Shown here: in pieces, positions 16,549 through 24,615 of the stretch
Numbering within the stretch: the stretch's first letter is position 1
Layout: each line of letters starts with the position of its first letter
Assembly: GCA_022749295.1 (NCBI GenBank)
Contig: CP062007.1
Coordinates: 2,046,001 to 2,110,000 of the forward strand
Reading direction: 5' to 3'
Length of the DNA stretch: 64,000 nt
From: Flavobacteriaceae bacterium GSB9
GTDB taxonomy: Bacteria; Bacteroidota; Bacteroidia; Flavobacteriales; Flavobacteriaceae
The notes under the pieces: generated by a model
Databases searched by the model: none
What the model was told of the DNA's origin: nothing
Seen by the model: only the letters and a program-made list of their open reading frames with translations
Position numbers and translations under genes: made by a program

Positions 16549-17562
16549 TTAATTTACTTGATATATTTCTCCAGAGAAGAATAGGTCGTCGGTTTTTACA
16601 AATTTTGAGCGTGATTTTACCTCTTTTGTTAAGATATCTTCTCGTTCTTCCAGGGTAACATCGTCAAAACTTCTTATAATTCCAGTTACCAATGGATATT
16701 TTAACCTCACCAACATTTGATGCATGGTCGGGTCTTCTTCTAAGGCATTGTGCACCACAATATCCTCTTCTGATATGCCATTTTCTCCAATGGTTACCAC
16801 TTCCAATTTCAAATTGTTTAGCACCAAACCTTTATTTCTATCTTTTCCAAAAATCATTGGTTTTCCATGCTCAACAAACAACTGCTTATCTCCCCTAACA
16901 TCTTTATCTGTGAATTGTGTGTAGCATCCATTATTAAAAATCACACAATTTTGTAACACTTCAATTAGAGAGGTTCCATTAAACTTTTCAGCTTCAATAA
17001 AAATTTGGGTCATTTCCTTTGGTGTATTACCCCCTATTCTTGCAAAGAAACGAGCTTGTGCACCTATGGCCAATTCGCCAGGGTAAAAGGGTGGTTGTGT
17101 ATTACCATAGGGTGACGATTTTGTTTTTTGCCCCACAAGTGATGTTGGCGAAAACTGTCCTTTGGTCAACCCATAAATTTCATTATTAAACAAAATGATA
17201 TTTAAATCTATATTCCGACGTAAAACATGGATAAAATGATTGCCTCCAATAGCCATAGAATCCCCATCTCCAGTAATAACCCAAACACATAAACTCGGAT
17301 TTGCCAGTTTAACACCAGTTGCAATGGCAGGGGCTCTACCATGAATGCCATGCATACCATAAGTATCCATGTAATATGGAAAACGTGATGAGCACCCAAT
17401 ACCAGAAATAAAAACAACATCTTCCTTTTTTACCCCCATTTCTGGAAGTGCTTTTTGCACCGATCGTAAAACAACATAATCATCACAACCAGGGCACCAC
17501 CTTACCTCCTGGTCGCTAGCAAAATCCTTAAATGTATAGTTTCTTTCTGCAGTTGTTTCCAT
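16549..17562 (-). CDS. korB: 2-oxoacid:ferredoxin oxidoreductase beta subunit (KorB)
   Basis: TPP-binding subunit of 2-oxoglutarate:ferredoxin oxidoreductase, which makes succinyl-CoA, CO2 and reduced ferredoxin. At 337 residues it has the usual length. Cys pair CPGCDDY near residue 24 with a later Cys for the 4Fe-4S cluster; TPP motif ITGDGDSMAIGGNH ending in NNEIYGLTKGQ. It lies 2 nt after korA in one transcription unit. The preference for 2-oxoglutarate over pyruvate is inferred from the korAB layout with gamma fused to alpha, and from the presence of a separate nifJ. Confidence 0.9.
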   Translation of the reverse strand: METTAERNYTFKDFASDQEVRWCPGCDDYVVLRSVQKALPEMGVKKEDVVFISGIGCSSRFPYYMDTYGMHGIHGRAPAIATGVKLANPSLCVWVITGDGDSMAIGGNHFIHVLRRNIDLNIILFNNEIYGLTKGQFSPTSLVGQKTKSSPYGNTQPPFYPGELAIGAQARFFARIGGNTPKEMTQIFIEAEKFNGTSLIEVLQNCVIFNNGCYTQFTDKDVRGDKQLFVEHGKPMIFGKDRNKGLVLNNLKLEVVTIGENGISEEDIVVHNALEEDPTMHQMLVRLKYPLVTGIIRSFDDVTLEEREDILTKEVKSRSKFVKTDDLFFSGEIYQVN

Positions 17563-17564
17563 GA

Positions 17565-19433
17565 TTACCGTAATAATTTTTTGAATTCTTCAATTAACTC
17601 ACTGTTGCCAAAAGGCAATCCTTGTACTTTGTTATATTGCAACAACCCAAAGATGTTAAAGTTCATTCTCAGAATATTAACAAATTGCCCATTGTTTAAT
17701 TCACAAACCACAATCTTCCTAAAGCTTTTAAGCACCTCTTCGGTGTTTTTCGGCAATGGGTTTATATAGCTGAAATGGGCAAAACCTATATTCTTATGCC
17801 CCTCCATATTTAATTGTTTTACAGCGGAATGTAAGCTGCCATATGTTCCGCCCCAGCCAACAACTAGCAATTCACCAGACTCAGCAAATTCAGGCACTAA
17901 ATCAGGAATGTAATTTTGTACTCGCTTAATTTTAGCTGCTCTAATCTTAGTCATAGCCTCATGGTTTTCTGGAACATGAGACACATTACCTGTAATTTGA
18001 TCTTTTTCCAAACCACCTATTCTGTGCTCTAAACCAAATGTCCCAGGAACAGCCCAATTTCGTGCTAGAGTTTCAATATTTCTATCATACGGGTGCCAAT
18101 TCTCATTGACTTCGATTACCTTATTGTTTTTAATTTCAGGCATTTCTACAACACGTTTTATCCTCCAAGGTTCTGAACCATTGGCAATGTATCCGTCTGT
18201 TAACAGAACAACGGGCGTCATATGCTCTAAAGCAAGTTTAGCAGCTTGATAGGCATAATTAAAGCAGCCAGAAGGTGTATCGGCAGCCAAAACTATTACA
18301 GGACTATCACCATTTCTACCATACATGGCTTGCAATAAATCAGACTGCTCAGTTTTAGTTGGCAACCCAGTGGAAGGGCCTCCACGTTGTACATTAACCA
18401 CAACCAAAGGCAGCTCTAACATTACGGCCAAACCCAAAGCTTCACTCTTTAGTGCTAAACCTGGACCTGATGTTGTTGTAATAGCTAAATCTCCAGCAAA
18501 CGAAGCCCCTATTGCAGATGTTACGCCTGCAATTTCATCTTCAGCCTGAAATGCTTTAACACCAAAGTGTTTGTGCTTAACAAGTTCGTGTAAAATATCT
18601 GTGGCCGGAGTAATTGGGTATGAACCTAAAAATAATTCCAACCCTGATTTTTCAGCAGCGGCAAGAAAGCCCCACGCCGTAGCCGTATTACCCGCTATAA
18701 TCCGGTAAACACCAGACTCCATTTTAGCTGGCGAAATTGCATATGCATTAGGAATTAACTCTAAGGTTTCGGCATAGAAAAAACCTGCATTCAGCACTTT
18801 GGTGTTGGCTTCAATTAAATGTGGTTTAGACGCAAATTTTTTCTTAAAAAAATCTATAGTGTGTTCTGGTGATCGATCATACATCCAATACACAACTCCT
18901 AAAGCAAACATATTTTTACTTCTGGCAATACTTTTATTATCTAGCTCTTCAATGTCCTTCAAAGCCTCTTTAGTCAATGATGACATTGGTACTTCTATAA
19001 TTCTATAATTTGTCAAGCTTCCATCCTTTAGCGGATTTCCTGAGTACTGAGCCTTTTCTAAATTCTTCTTTGTAAAGGAATCTGTATCCACAATGATTGT
19101 GTAACCAGGTTTTACCGCATACAAATTGGTTTTTAAACCTGCTGGGTTCATAGCTACCAATAAATCTACATCGTCTCCCGGTGTACTAATTTCAACACTA
19201 CCTATGTGAACCTGAAACCCAGAAACACCATATAAACTTCCTTGGGGTGCGCGTATTTCTGAAGGGTAATTTGGAAATGTTGCAACATCATTTCCAAACA
19301 TAGCTGATGTATCAGAAAATTGCGTGCCGGTAAGCTGCATCCCATCACCAGAATCACCAACAAATCTTATTACTACGGCATCTAGAACTTCGTGCTGTAT
19401 CTTTTTCTTCTGTCTCGTTTTATTAGCTATCAT
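17565..19433 (-). CDS. korA: 2-oxoacid:ferredoxin oxidoreductase, fused gamma-alpha subunit (KorA)
   Basis: A 622-residue fusion. The N-terminal gamma domain (residues ~20-200) begins VVIRFVGDSGDGMQLTGTQF. The alpha domain carries YPITPATDILHEL and AFQAEDEIAGVTSAIGASFAG, the pyrimidine-side TPP contacts, and a C-terminal transketolase-like domain follows. Partner of korB just downstream. The promoter lies between it and the divergent ferredoxin gene at 19569, sharing one TGAC-N4-GTCA dyad, which suggests that enzyme and ferredoxin are made together. Confidence 0.92.
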   Translation of the reverse strand: MIANKTRQKKKIQHEVLDAVVIRFVGDSGDGMQLTGTQFSDTSAMFGNDVATFPNYPSEIRAPQGSLYGVSGFQVHIGSVEISTPGDDVDLLVAMNPAGLKTNLYAVKPGYTIIVDTDSFTKKNLEKAQYSGNPLKDGSLTNYRIIEVPMSSLTKEALKDIEELDNKSIARSKNMFALGVVYWMYDRSPEHTIDFFKKKFASKPHLIEANTKVLNAGFFYAETLELIPNAYAISPAKMESGVYRIIAGNTATAWGFLAAAEKSGLELFLGSYPITPATDILHELVKHKHFGVKAFQAEDEIAGVTSAIGASFAGDLAITTTSGPGLALKSEALGLAVMLELPLVVVNVQRGGPSTGLPTKTEQSDLLQAMYGRNGDSPVIVLAADTPSGCFNYAYQAAKLALEHMTPVVLLTDGYIANGSEPWRIKRVVEMPEIKNNKVIEVNENWHPYDRNIETLARNWAVPGTFGLEHRIGGLEKDQITGNVSHVPENHEAMTKIRAAKIKRVQNYIPDLVPEFAESGELLVVGWGGTYGSLHSAVKQLNMEGHKNIGFAHFSYINPLPKNTEEVLKSFRKIVVCELNNGQFVNILRMNFNIFGLLQYNKVQGLPFGNSELIEEFKKLLR

Positions 19434-19473
19434 AACAAATTCAATTTAAAAAATTAAATACTTGCACTCTAAC

Positions 19474-19547
19474 CAAATATAATTTTCATTTTTCGAATTA
19501 AATGTGACAAATGTCATATTAATATTTATAGATAGAAATTACTTTTA
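19474..19547. promoter_or_regulatory. divergent korA/ferredoxin promoters around one CRP/FNR-like dyad
   Basis: TGACAAATGTCA (19505-19516) is a perfect TGAC-N4-GTCA dyad, and the symmetry extends to about 18 bp. Centre 19510.5. On the minus strand TATATTTG (19481 to 19474), a perfect -7 box for korA, is centred 33 bp away. On the plus strand TACTTTTA (19540-19547), one mismatch from TAnnTTTG, is centred 33 bp away on the other side. One protein dimer could thus serve both genes at about -40. Leaders would be about 35 nt (korA) and 20 nt (ferredoxin). Confidence 0.65.
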
Positions 19548-19568
19548 CTTCTCTAAACACAATGAATT

Positions 19569-19919
19569 ATGGCAATTATTATAACAGACGAATGTATCAA
19601 CTGTGATGCCTGTATTGCAGAATGCCCAAACAATGCAATTTATGAGCCCGACCAAGAATGGGCTTATTCAGATGAAACAGCTTTAAGTGGCAGCGTTACT
19701 TCACTTGGTGGTGAGGAGATAGATGCCGATGAAATGAATGAACCCATTTCTGATGAGTTTTACTATATTGTACCCGAAAAATGCACCGAATGTAAAGGTT
19801 TCCACGACGAACCACAATGTGCTTCTGTATGCCCAGTAGATTGTTGCGTTCCAGATGAAAACAATGTTGAATCAGAGGAAGTTTTATTAGCTAAAAAAGC
19901 TTGGTTACACGCAGAGTAA
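19569..19919 (+). CDS. 2x[4Fe-4S] ferredoxin (dicluster type)
   Basis: A 116-residue electron carrier. Cluster motifs: CINCDACIAECPNNAIYEP near the N terminus and CTECKGFHDEPQCASVCPVDCC near residue 78, with a longer spacing in the second motif as in YfhL/Alvin-type ferredoxins. The acidic region between the motifs is unusually long. It is divergent from korAB and sits upstream of nifJ, so it is the likely acceptor for both enzymes and donor to Rnf. Confidence 0.92.
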   Translation: MAIIITDECINCDACIAECPNNAIYEPDQEWAYSDETALSGSVTSLGGEEIDADEMNEPISDEFYYIVPEKCTECKGFHDEPQCASVCPVDCCVPDENNVESEEVLLAKKAWLHAE

Positions 19920-20004
19920 CCCACACTAAACTATATTTGATTTTTTTCTATTGCGGTAAATTTATTACGTTCAATATTTCAATAAATTATCCGTTTTAAA
20001 AATG

Positions 20005-20040
20005 AGGATGTCTTATGAATAAGATATCCTTATTTTTTTT
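20005..20040 (+). terminator. terminator after the dicluster ferredoxin
   Basis: AGGATGTCTTAT (20005-20016) pairs with ATAAGATATCCT (20019-20030), one G-T pair, followed by TATTTTTTTT. The 332-bp gap 19920-20251 holds this terminator, then the dyad and -7 box at 20070-20112, then the inverted repeat at 20172-20195. Confidence 0.8.
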
Positions 20041-20069
20041 TAAATCCGCTTTATTGTTTTTCCATTACA

Positions 20070-20112
20070 TGACAAATATCATAGTCTGTACGCTATTCAA
20101 CTTTTAATTTTA
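20070..20112 (+). promoter_or_regulatory. CRP/FNR-like dyad and -7 box of nifJ
   Basis: TGACAAATATCA (20070-20081), flanked by A and T to give ATGA...TCAT, is centred at 20075.5. TAATTTTA (20105-20112, one mismatch from TAnnTTTG) is centred 33 bp downstream. The dyad differs from the korA/ferredoxin site by one base. The resulting nifJ leader would be about 135 nt. Confidence 0.55.
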
Positions 20113-20171
20113 AGAGATTTATTTTATGACCTCAGGGGATTTAGTTTGGATCATAAAAATCTTGGAAGGTC

Positions 20172-20195
20172 TGTACATTTTTAAAATTTCGTACA
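20172..20195 (+). promoter_or_regulatory. inverted repeat in the nifJ leader
   Basis: TGTAC and GTACA bracket an AT-rich centre containing ATTTTTAAAAT (20172-20195). It lies 57-80 bp before the nifJ ATG. The 8-mer GTCTGTAC occurs both here (20169-20176) and at 20084-20091. It could be an operator or a leader stem. Confidence 0.3.
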
Positions 20196-20251
20196 AAAGT
20201 TTTTGCTTAAACTTTTATTCGGTTTTCCATTTATTTAAATAAGACATTATT

Positions 20252-23200
20252 ATGAAAAAATTTCCAAAATTAATTTGCGATGCAAACGAAGCGGTAGCAA
20301 GGGTTGCACACAAGACCAATGAGGTCTGTGCCATATACCCTATAACACCAGCTTCTCCCATGGGTGAACACGTAGACGTATATAGCTCAAAAGGACAGAA
20401 AAATATTTGGGAAAACATCCCAAGAATTGTAGAAATGCAAAGCGAAGGCGGTGCTTCAGGGGCAGTACATGGCTCGTTACAAGCAGGTGCGTTAACCACA
20501 ACATTTACGGCCTCACAGGGCCTGCTACTCATGATACCCAACATGTACAAAATAGCAGGAGAACTTCTTCCTTCTGTTATCCATGTAGCGGCCAGAACAA
20601 TTGCAACACATGCCTTATCTATATTTGGTGACCATTCTGATGTTATGGCGGCTAGACAAACAGGTTTTGCTATGCTATTTGGTGGTTCTGTACAGGAGGC
20701 GCAAGATTTTGCTCTTATCTCACAAGTAGCAACATTAAAATCAAGAGTGCCTTTCATGAACATTTTTGACGGATTTAGAACATCTCATGAAATCTCTAAG
20801 ATAGACAGCATTACGGACGACATCATTAAAGATATGATGCCCGAAGACAAAATTTTGGATCACAAAAAACGTTCTTTAGATCCAGATCATCCCGTTGTTA
20901 GAGGTACATCACAAAATCCTGATGTTTTTTTCCAAGCACGAGAAGCGGCCAATCTTTACTATGAAAAAGTTCCGAGCATTGTTGAAAAAACGATGGACGC
21001 GTTCTACAACCATACTGGTAGAAAGTATGGTTTGTTCGATTATGTAGGTCATCCTGAAGCAGAAAAAATAATCGTTATTATGGGCTCTGGTCAAGGCCCT
21101 GTTATGGAAGCAGTAGACACTATGGTGAAAAATGGCGAAAAAGTTGGTGCTATTATTGTGAGATTGTTCAGACCATTCTCTATTAGTCATTTTGTAGATG
21201 CTTTACCAGAAACTGTTAAAAAAGTAGCCGTTTTAGATAGAACAAAAGAACCTGGAAGTTTAGGCGAACCGCTATATCAAGACGTGGTTACTGCTTTTAC
21301 AGAAAGTGAACGGATTATGCCAAAAATAATAGGTGGCCGTTATGGTCTTTCTTCAAAAGAGTTTGACCCTGCAATGGTAAAAGCTATTTTTGATGAGCTC
21401 AGTAAGGACAAACCAAAAAAACATTTTACCATTGGTATACATGATGATGTATCCCACACCAGCTTGGAGGTAGGTGAGAGGCTTAAAACAGTTAAGAATA
21501 CCTTTAACTGCATGTTCTATGGATTAGGTTCTGATGGTACTGTCGGTGCCAACAAGAACTCCATTAAAATAATTGGTGAAACTACCGATAATTATGTACA
21601 AGGCTATTTTGTTTATGACTCTAAAAAAGCGGGTGCACAAACCGTATCTCACTTACGTTTTGGCCCAGAACCTATTTACTCAACTTACTTAATACACAAA
21701 GCTGATTTTATTGCATGTCACCAATTCAACTTTGTTGAAAAATATGATATCCTAAAAAACATCAAAAAGGGAGGCACGTTCCTATTAAATGCACCGTTTT
21801 CCAAAGATGACATTTGGGACGAACTTCCAATGCGCATGCAAGACGAGATTATTAAAAACGAATTGAATTTCTACGTCATAGATGCATCTAAAGTAGCCCA
21901 CGACGCAAAATTAGGTAAGCGAACCAATACCGTTCTTCAAACTTGTTTCTTTGCTATTTCTGGTGTACTTCCAAAAGATGAAGCCATTCAAAAAATCAAG
22001 GAAGCCATTGTAAAATCTTACTCTAAAAAAGGAGACAAGGTGGTTCAAATGAACTTTAATGCCGTGGACAAATCTTTGGAAAATCTCCAAAAGGTTGACT
22101 ATATCAATAAAATCACAAGTGATGTTGAACTGAAAGCTTCAATGACTGGAGCTGAAGACCCATTTGTAAAAGAAGTTTTAGGTAAAATATTAGCTGGTAA
22201 AGGTGATGAATTACCTGTAAGCGCATTCCCTGTTGATGGTACATTCCCAACCGGAACTACACAATTCGAAAAACGGGGCATTGCAGATTTTGTACCTGTT
22301 TGGGATGGTGAAGATCTTTGTACACAATGTAACAAATGTGTTGCCATTTGTCCGCACGCCGCCATTAGAGCTAAAGTAGTTTCTAACGATGAATTGGCAA
22401 ACAAACCGGCATCTTTAAAAGCAGTACCTGCAAAAGGTAGACCTTTTAACAAAGAAACAGAATCTTACGTGCTTCAAGTATCTCCACAAGATTGTACAGG
22501 GTGTGATTTGTGTGTGGCCGTTTGTCCTGCTGTAAGCAAAGAAGACCCAGACTTTAAAGCCATAAACATGCACAGTAAATTGGATGTTGAAAGCATTGAA
22601 GACAAAAACTGGGACTACTTTGTAAAATTGCCTGATTATAACCGAACCGAATTGCAAATCACCAATGTTAAAGGCTCTCAATTCTTAGAACCTTTATTCG
22701 AGTTTTCTGGTGCTTGTTCCGGTTGTGGTGAAACACCCTATATTAAAATGCTCACCCAACTTTATGGTGACAGTATTATGATTGCCAATGCAACAGGATG
22801 TTCATCAATTTACGGTGGTAATTTACCAACAACACCATATAAAGCCAACAAATTTGGTAGAGGTCCAGCTTGGGCTAACTCATTGTTTGAAGACAATGCC
22901 GAATTTGGATTTGGAATGAAATTAGCATTATCTAAAAAACAAGAAATAGCTGTTGGTTTATTAAAATCTTTAGAGAGAGAAATAGGTACAGATTTAGTAG
23001 AAGCGATTCTCAAAAATGAAGAGAGAACTGAAGCCGAAAAAGCCGAAAATTTTTCAAATCTTGACAAACTGAAAGCAAAACTGACTTCAATTGATAAACC
23101 CGAAGCCAAAAAATTAGCAGAATTAACAGAATACTTACGCAGAAAATCTGTTTGGATACTTGGCGGTGATGGTTGGGCTTACGATATTGGTTATGGTGGA

Positions 23201-23779
23201 GTCGATCATGTTCTGGCATCTGGAGAAGACATCAATATCATGGTATTAGATACAGAAATATACTCCAATACCGGAGGGCAAACCTCTAAATCTACACCCC
23301 TTGGAGCGAGTGCAAAATTCTCGGTGTCTGGTAAGCGAACAGGCAAAAAAAGTTTGGCTCTACAAGCCATATCCTATGGCAATGTTTATGTTGCCCAAGT
23401 GGCAATGGGAGCTAAAGACCTACAAACCCTCAAAGCCATTGAAGAAGCGGAGGCTTACCCAGGTCCATCAATAATTATAGCGTACTCGCATTGTGGAGAT
23501 CACGGTTATGACCTCAAGGATGCAGCTATTCATCAAGAAAAAGCAATAGAAACGGGCTATTGGCCATTATTTAGATTTGACCCTTCCAAACCAAAAGGCA
23601 AGAAGTTCAGACTAGATTCAAAAGCTCCGTCTGCACCTCTAGAAGACTTTATGTATACCGAAACACGCTTCTCAAGAGTTGTTAAGGACAATGCCGAATT
23701 AGGCAAACAACTTCTTAAACAAGCTCAAGAAGAAGTGGATACTAAATGGGAACGATTAGAGCTTTTTAGAGACCTATAA
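20252..23779 (+). CDS. nifJ: pyruvate:ferredoxin (flavodoxin) oxidoreductase
   Basis: Single-chain PFOR, 1175 residues, the usual NifJ length: pyruvate + CoA + oxidised ferredoxin to acetyl-CoA + CO2 + reduced ferredoxin. The N-terminal YPITPASPMGEHVD is the TPP pyrimidine domain. The inserted ferredoxin domain has CTQCNKCVAICP (residues ~690-701) and CTGCDLCVAVCP (~748-759). CSGCGETPYIK binds the proximal cluster, GDGWAYDIGYGG (~972-983) the TPP diphosphate, and SNTGGQTSKSTP follows. Oxygen-sensitive in most organisms; its promoter shares a dyad with kor and rnf. Confidence 0.97.
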   Translation: MKKFPKLICDANEAVARVAHKTNEVCAIYPITPASPMGEHVDVYSSKGQKNIWENIPRIVEMQSEGGASGAVHGSLQAGALTTTFTASQGLLLMIPNMYKIAGELLPSVIHVAARTIATHALSIFGDHSDVMAARQTGFAMLFGGSVQEAQDFALISQVATLKSRVPFMNIFDGFRTSHEISKIDSITDDIIKDMMPEDKILDHKKRSLDPDHPVVRGTSQNPDVFFQAREAANLYYEKVPSIVEKTMDAFYNHTGRKYGLFDYVGHPEAEKIIVIMGSGQGPVMEAVDTMVKNGEKVGAIIVRLFRPFSISHFVDALPETVKKVAVLDRTKEPGSLGEPLYQDVVTAFTESERIMPKIIGGRYGLSSKEFDPAMVKAIFDELSKDKPKKHFTIGIHDDVSHTSLEVGERLKTVKNTFNCMFYGLGSDGTVGANKNSIKIIGETTDNYVQGYFVYDSKKAGAQTVSHLRFGPEPIYSTYLIHKADFIACHQFNFVEKYDILKNIKKGGTFLLNAPFSKDDIWDELPMRMQDEIIKNELNFYVIDASKVAHDAKLGKRTNTVLQTCFFAISGVLPKDEAIQKIKEAIVKSYSKKGDKVVQMNFNAVDKSLENLQKVDYINKITSDVELKASMTGAEDPFVKEVLGKILAGKGDELPVSAFPVDGTFPTGTTQFEKRGIADFVPVWDGEDLCTQCNKCVAICPHAAIRAKVVSNDELANKPASLKAVPAKGRPFNKETESYVLQVSPQDCTGCDLCVAVCPAVSKEDPDFKAINMHSKLDVESIEDKNWDYFVKLPDYNRTELQITNVKGSQFLEPLFEFSGACSGCGETPYIKMLTQLYGDSIMIANATGCSSIYGGNLPTTPYKANKFGRGPAWANSLFEDNAEFGFGMKLALSKKQEIAVGLLKSLEREIGTDLVEAILKNEERTEAEKAENFSNLDKLKAKLTSIDKPEAKKLAELTEYLRRKSVWILGGDGWAYDIGYGGVDHVLASGEDINIMVLDTEIYSNTGGQTSKSTPLGASAKFSVSGKRTGKKSLALQAISYGNVYVAQVAMGAKDLQTLKAIEEAEAYPGPSIIIAYSHCGDHGYDLKDAAIHQEKAIETGYWPLFRFDPSKPKGKKFRLDSKAPSAPLEDFMYTETRFSRVVKDNAELGKQLLKQAQEEVDTKWERLELFRDL

Positions 23780-23829
23780 ACACCTTTAAAAAAACATTTG
23801 TATAAAATTAAATGTTTGAAATTAAGTAT

Positions 23830-23869
23830 GAACTGCTCCACACTATAGTATTGTAGCATGGAGCAGTTC
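23830..23869. repeat. hairpin between nifJ and the HEPN gene
   Basis: GAACTGCTCCA (23830-23840) pairs perfectly with TGGAGCAGTTC (23859-23869), an 11-bp stem with an 18-nt loop. There is no T run after it, so it may be a processing or attenuating stem rather than an intrinsic terminator. It is 51 bp after the nifJ stop and 37 bp before the next ATG. Confidence 0.5.
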
Positions 23870-23905
23870 ATTATCCAATAAATAACTAATTTTAATATTC
23901 TAATA

Positions 23906-24280
23906 ATGGAAACCGATCCCACCTATTTTTTTTTAAGCGCTGAGAAAAGACTGAATCAAGCTAGCAAAGAACTTTACAGGCCAGAGGAAGACATAGTGTC
24001 TTATTTGGTTTGCAAAAATGCACAGCATGCTATTGAAAATTATTTAAGAGGCTACCTTTTCAAACATGACGTTGAGGCAAGTCAATTTGAAACTATTGAA
24101 AGCCTTTACGAAGCATGTAAAAAAATAAACAAAAACTTTTCTAAAATAAGCCTTAATGACTTTAATTGCAAGACAGAAAACACAGACTCAAAATTCTGTA
24201 ACGCCATTTCAAAAGTTAGCAACTGCCATAAAATAGCAGATAGCTTACACTATTTTTTAAGGGAAGAAAAAGTTATTTAG
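23906..24280 (+). CDS. HEPN-domain protein
   Basis: A 124-residue all-helical protein. YFFLSAEKRLNQASKEL followed by SYLVCKNAQHAIENYLRGYLF is the HEPN pattern (PF05168). The RNase-type Rx4-6H motif is not clear, so it may be a non-catalytic HEPN. HEPN proteins often pair with a MNT nucleotidyltransferase; none is adjacent. Position after nifJ on the same strand suggests read-through past the 23830 hairpin. Function unknown. Confidence 0.6.
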   Translation: METDPTYFFLSAEKRLNQASKELYRPEEDIVSYLVCKNAQHAIENYLRGYLFKHDVEASQFETIESLYEACKKINKNFSKISLNDFNCKTENTDSKFCNAISKVSNCHKIADSLHYFLREEKVI

Positions 24281-24297
24281 ACTGTATGTATAAGGCC

Positions 24298-24326
24298 AAC
24301 ACCTTTTTTTAATAAAAAAAGGTGTT
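24298..24326. terminator. bidirectional terminator between HEPN gene and nfu
   Basis: AACACCTTTTTTT (24298-24310) and AAAAAAAGGTGTT (24314-24326) are perfect 13-bp inverted copies around AAT. They give a T run in both directions between two convergent genes; the last two bases overlap the nfu stop region. Confidence 0.85.
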
Positions 24327-24564
24327 AATCTATATTTATAACCTGTTCTATTTGTGGAGCATGCTTTTTTATGGTCATTTCCACACCAGATTTAAGTGTC
24401 ATTTGGTTAACACTGCAACCAACGCACGCACCCTGTAACCGGACTTTCACAAGCTTATCATCCTCTATAGACAATAGTGAAATATCACCACCGTCACTTT
24501 GCAAAAACGGCCTTATCTCTTCTAAGGCTATTTCTACTTTTTCTCTTAATTCTTCTGAAGTCAT
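24325..24564 (-). CDS. NifU C-terminal-domain (Nfu) Fe-S scaffold protein
   Basis: A 79-residue protein consisting only of the Nfu domain: PFLQSDGGDISLL and GACVGCSVNQMTLKSGVE with C47 and C50, the CxxC that carries a 4Fe-4S cluster for transfer to target enzymes. It follows mrp by about 50 bp on the same strand, and both sit next to a region rich in Fe-S proteins. Confidence 0.9.
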   Translation of the reverse strand: MTSEELREKVEIALEEIRPFLQSDGGDISLLSIEDDKLVKVRLQGACVGCSVNQMTLKSGVEMTIKKHAPQIEQVINID

Positions 24565-24574
24565 ATTCGTTTAG

Positions 24575-24600
24575 TTGTAATTATTTTACCTTAATTACAA
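24575..24600 (-). repeat. inverted repeat between mrp and nfu
   Basis: TTGTAATTA (24575-24583) and TAATTACAA (24592-24600) are perfect inverted copies around 8 nt. They lie between the mrp stop and the nfu start. No T run; possibly an operator or intercistronic stem. Confidence 0.35.
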
Positions 24601-24615
24601 AAGGCTAAAATACAT

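Noticed and set aside
23906-24280. HEPN gene as half of a toxin-antitoxin pair
   Set aside because: No adjacent nucleotidyltransferase or small antitoxin frame; the neighbours are nifJ and nfu.
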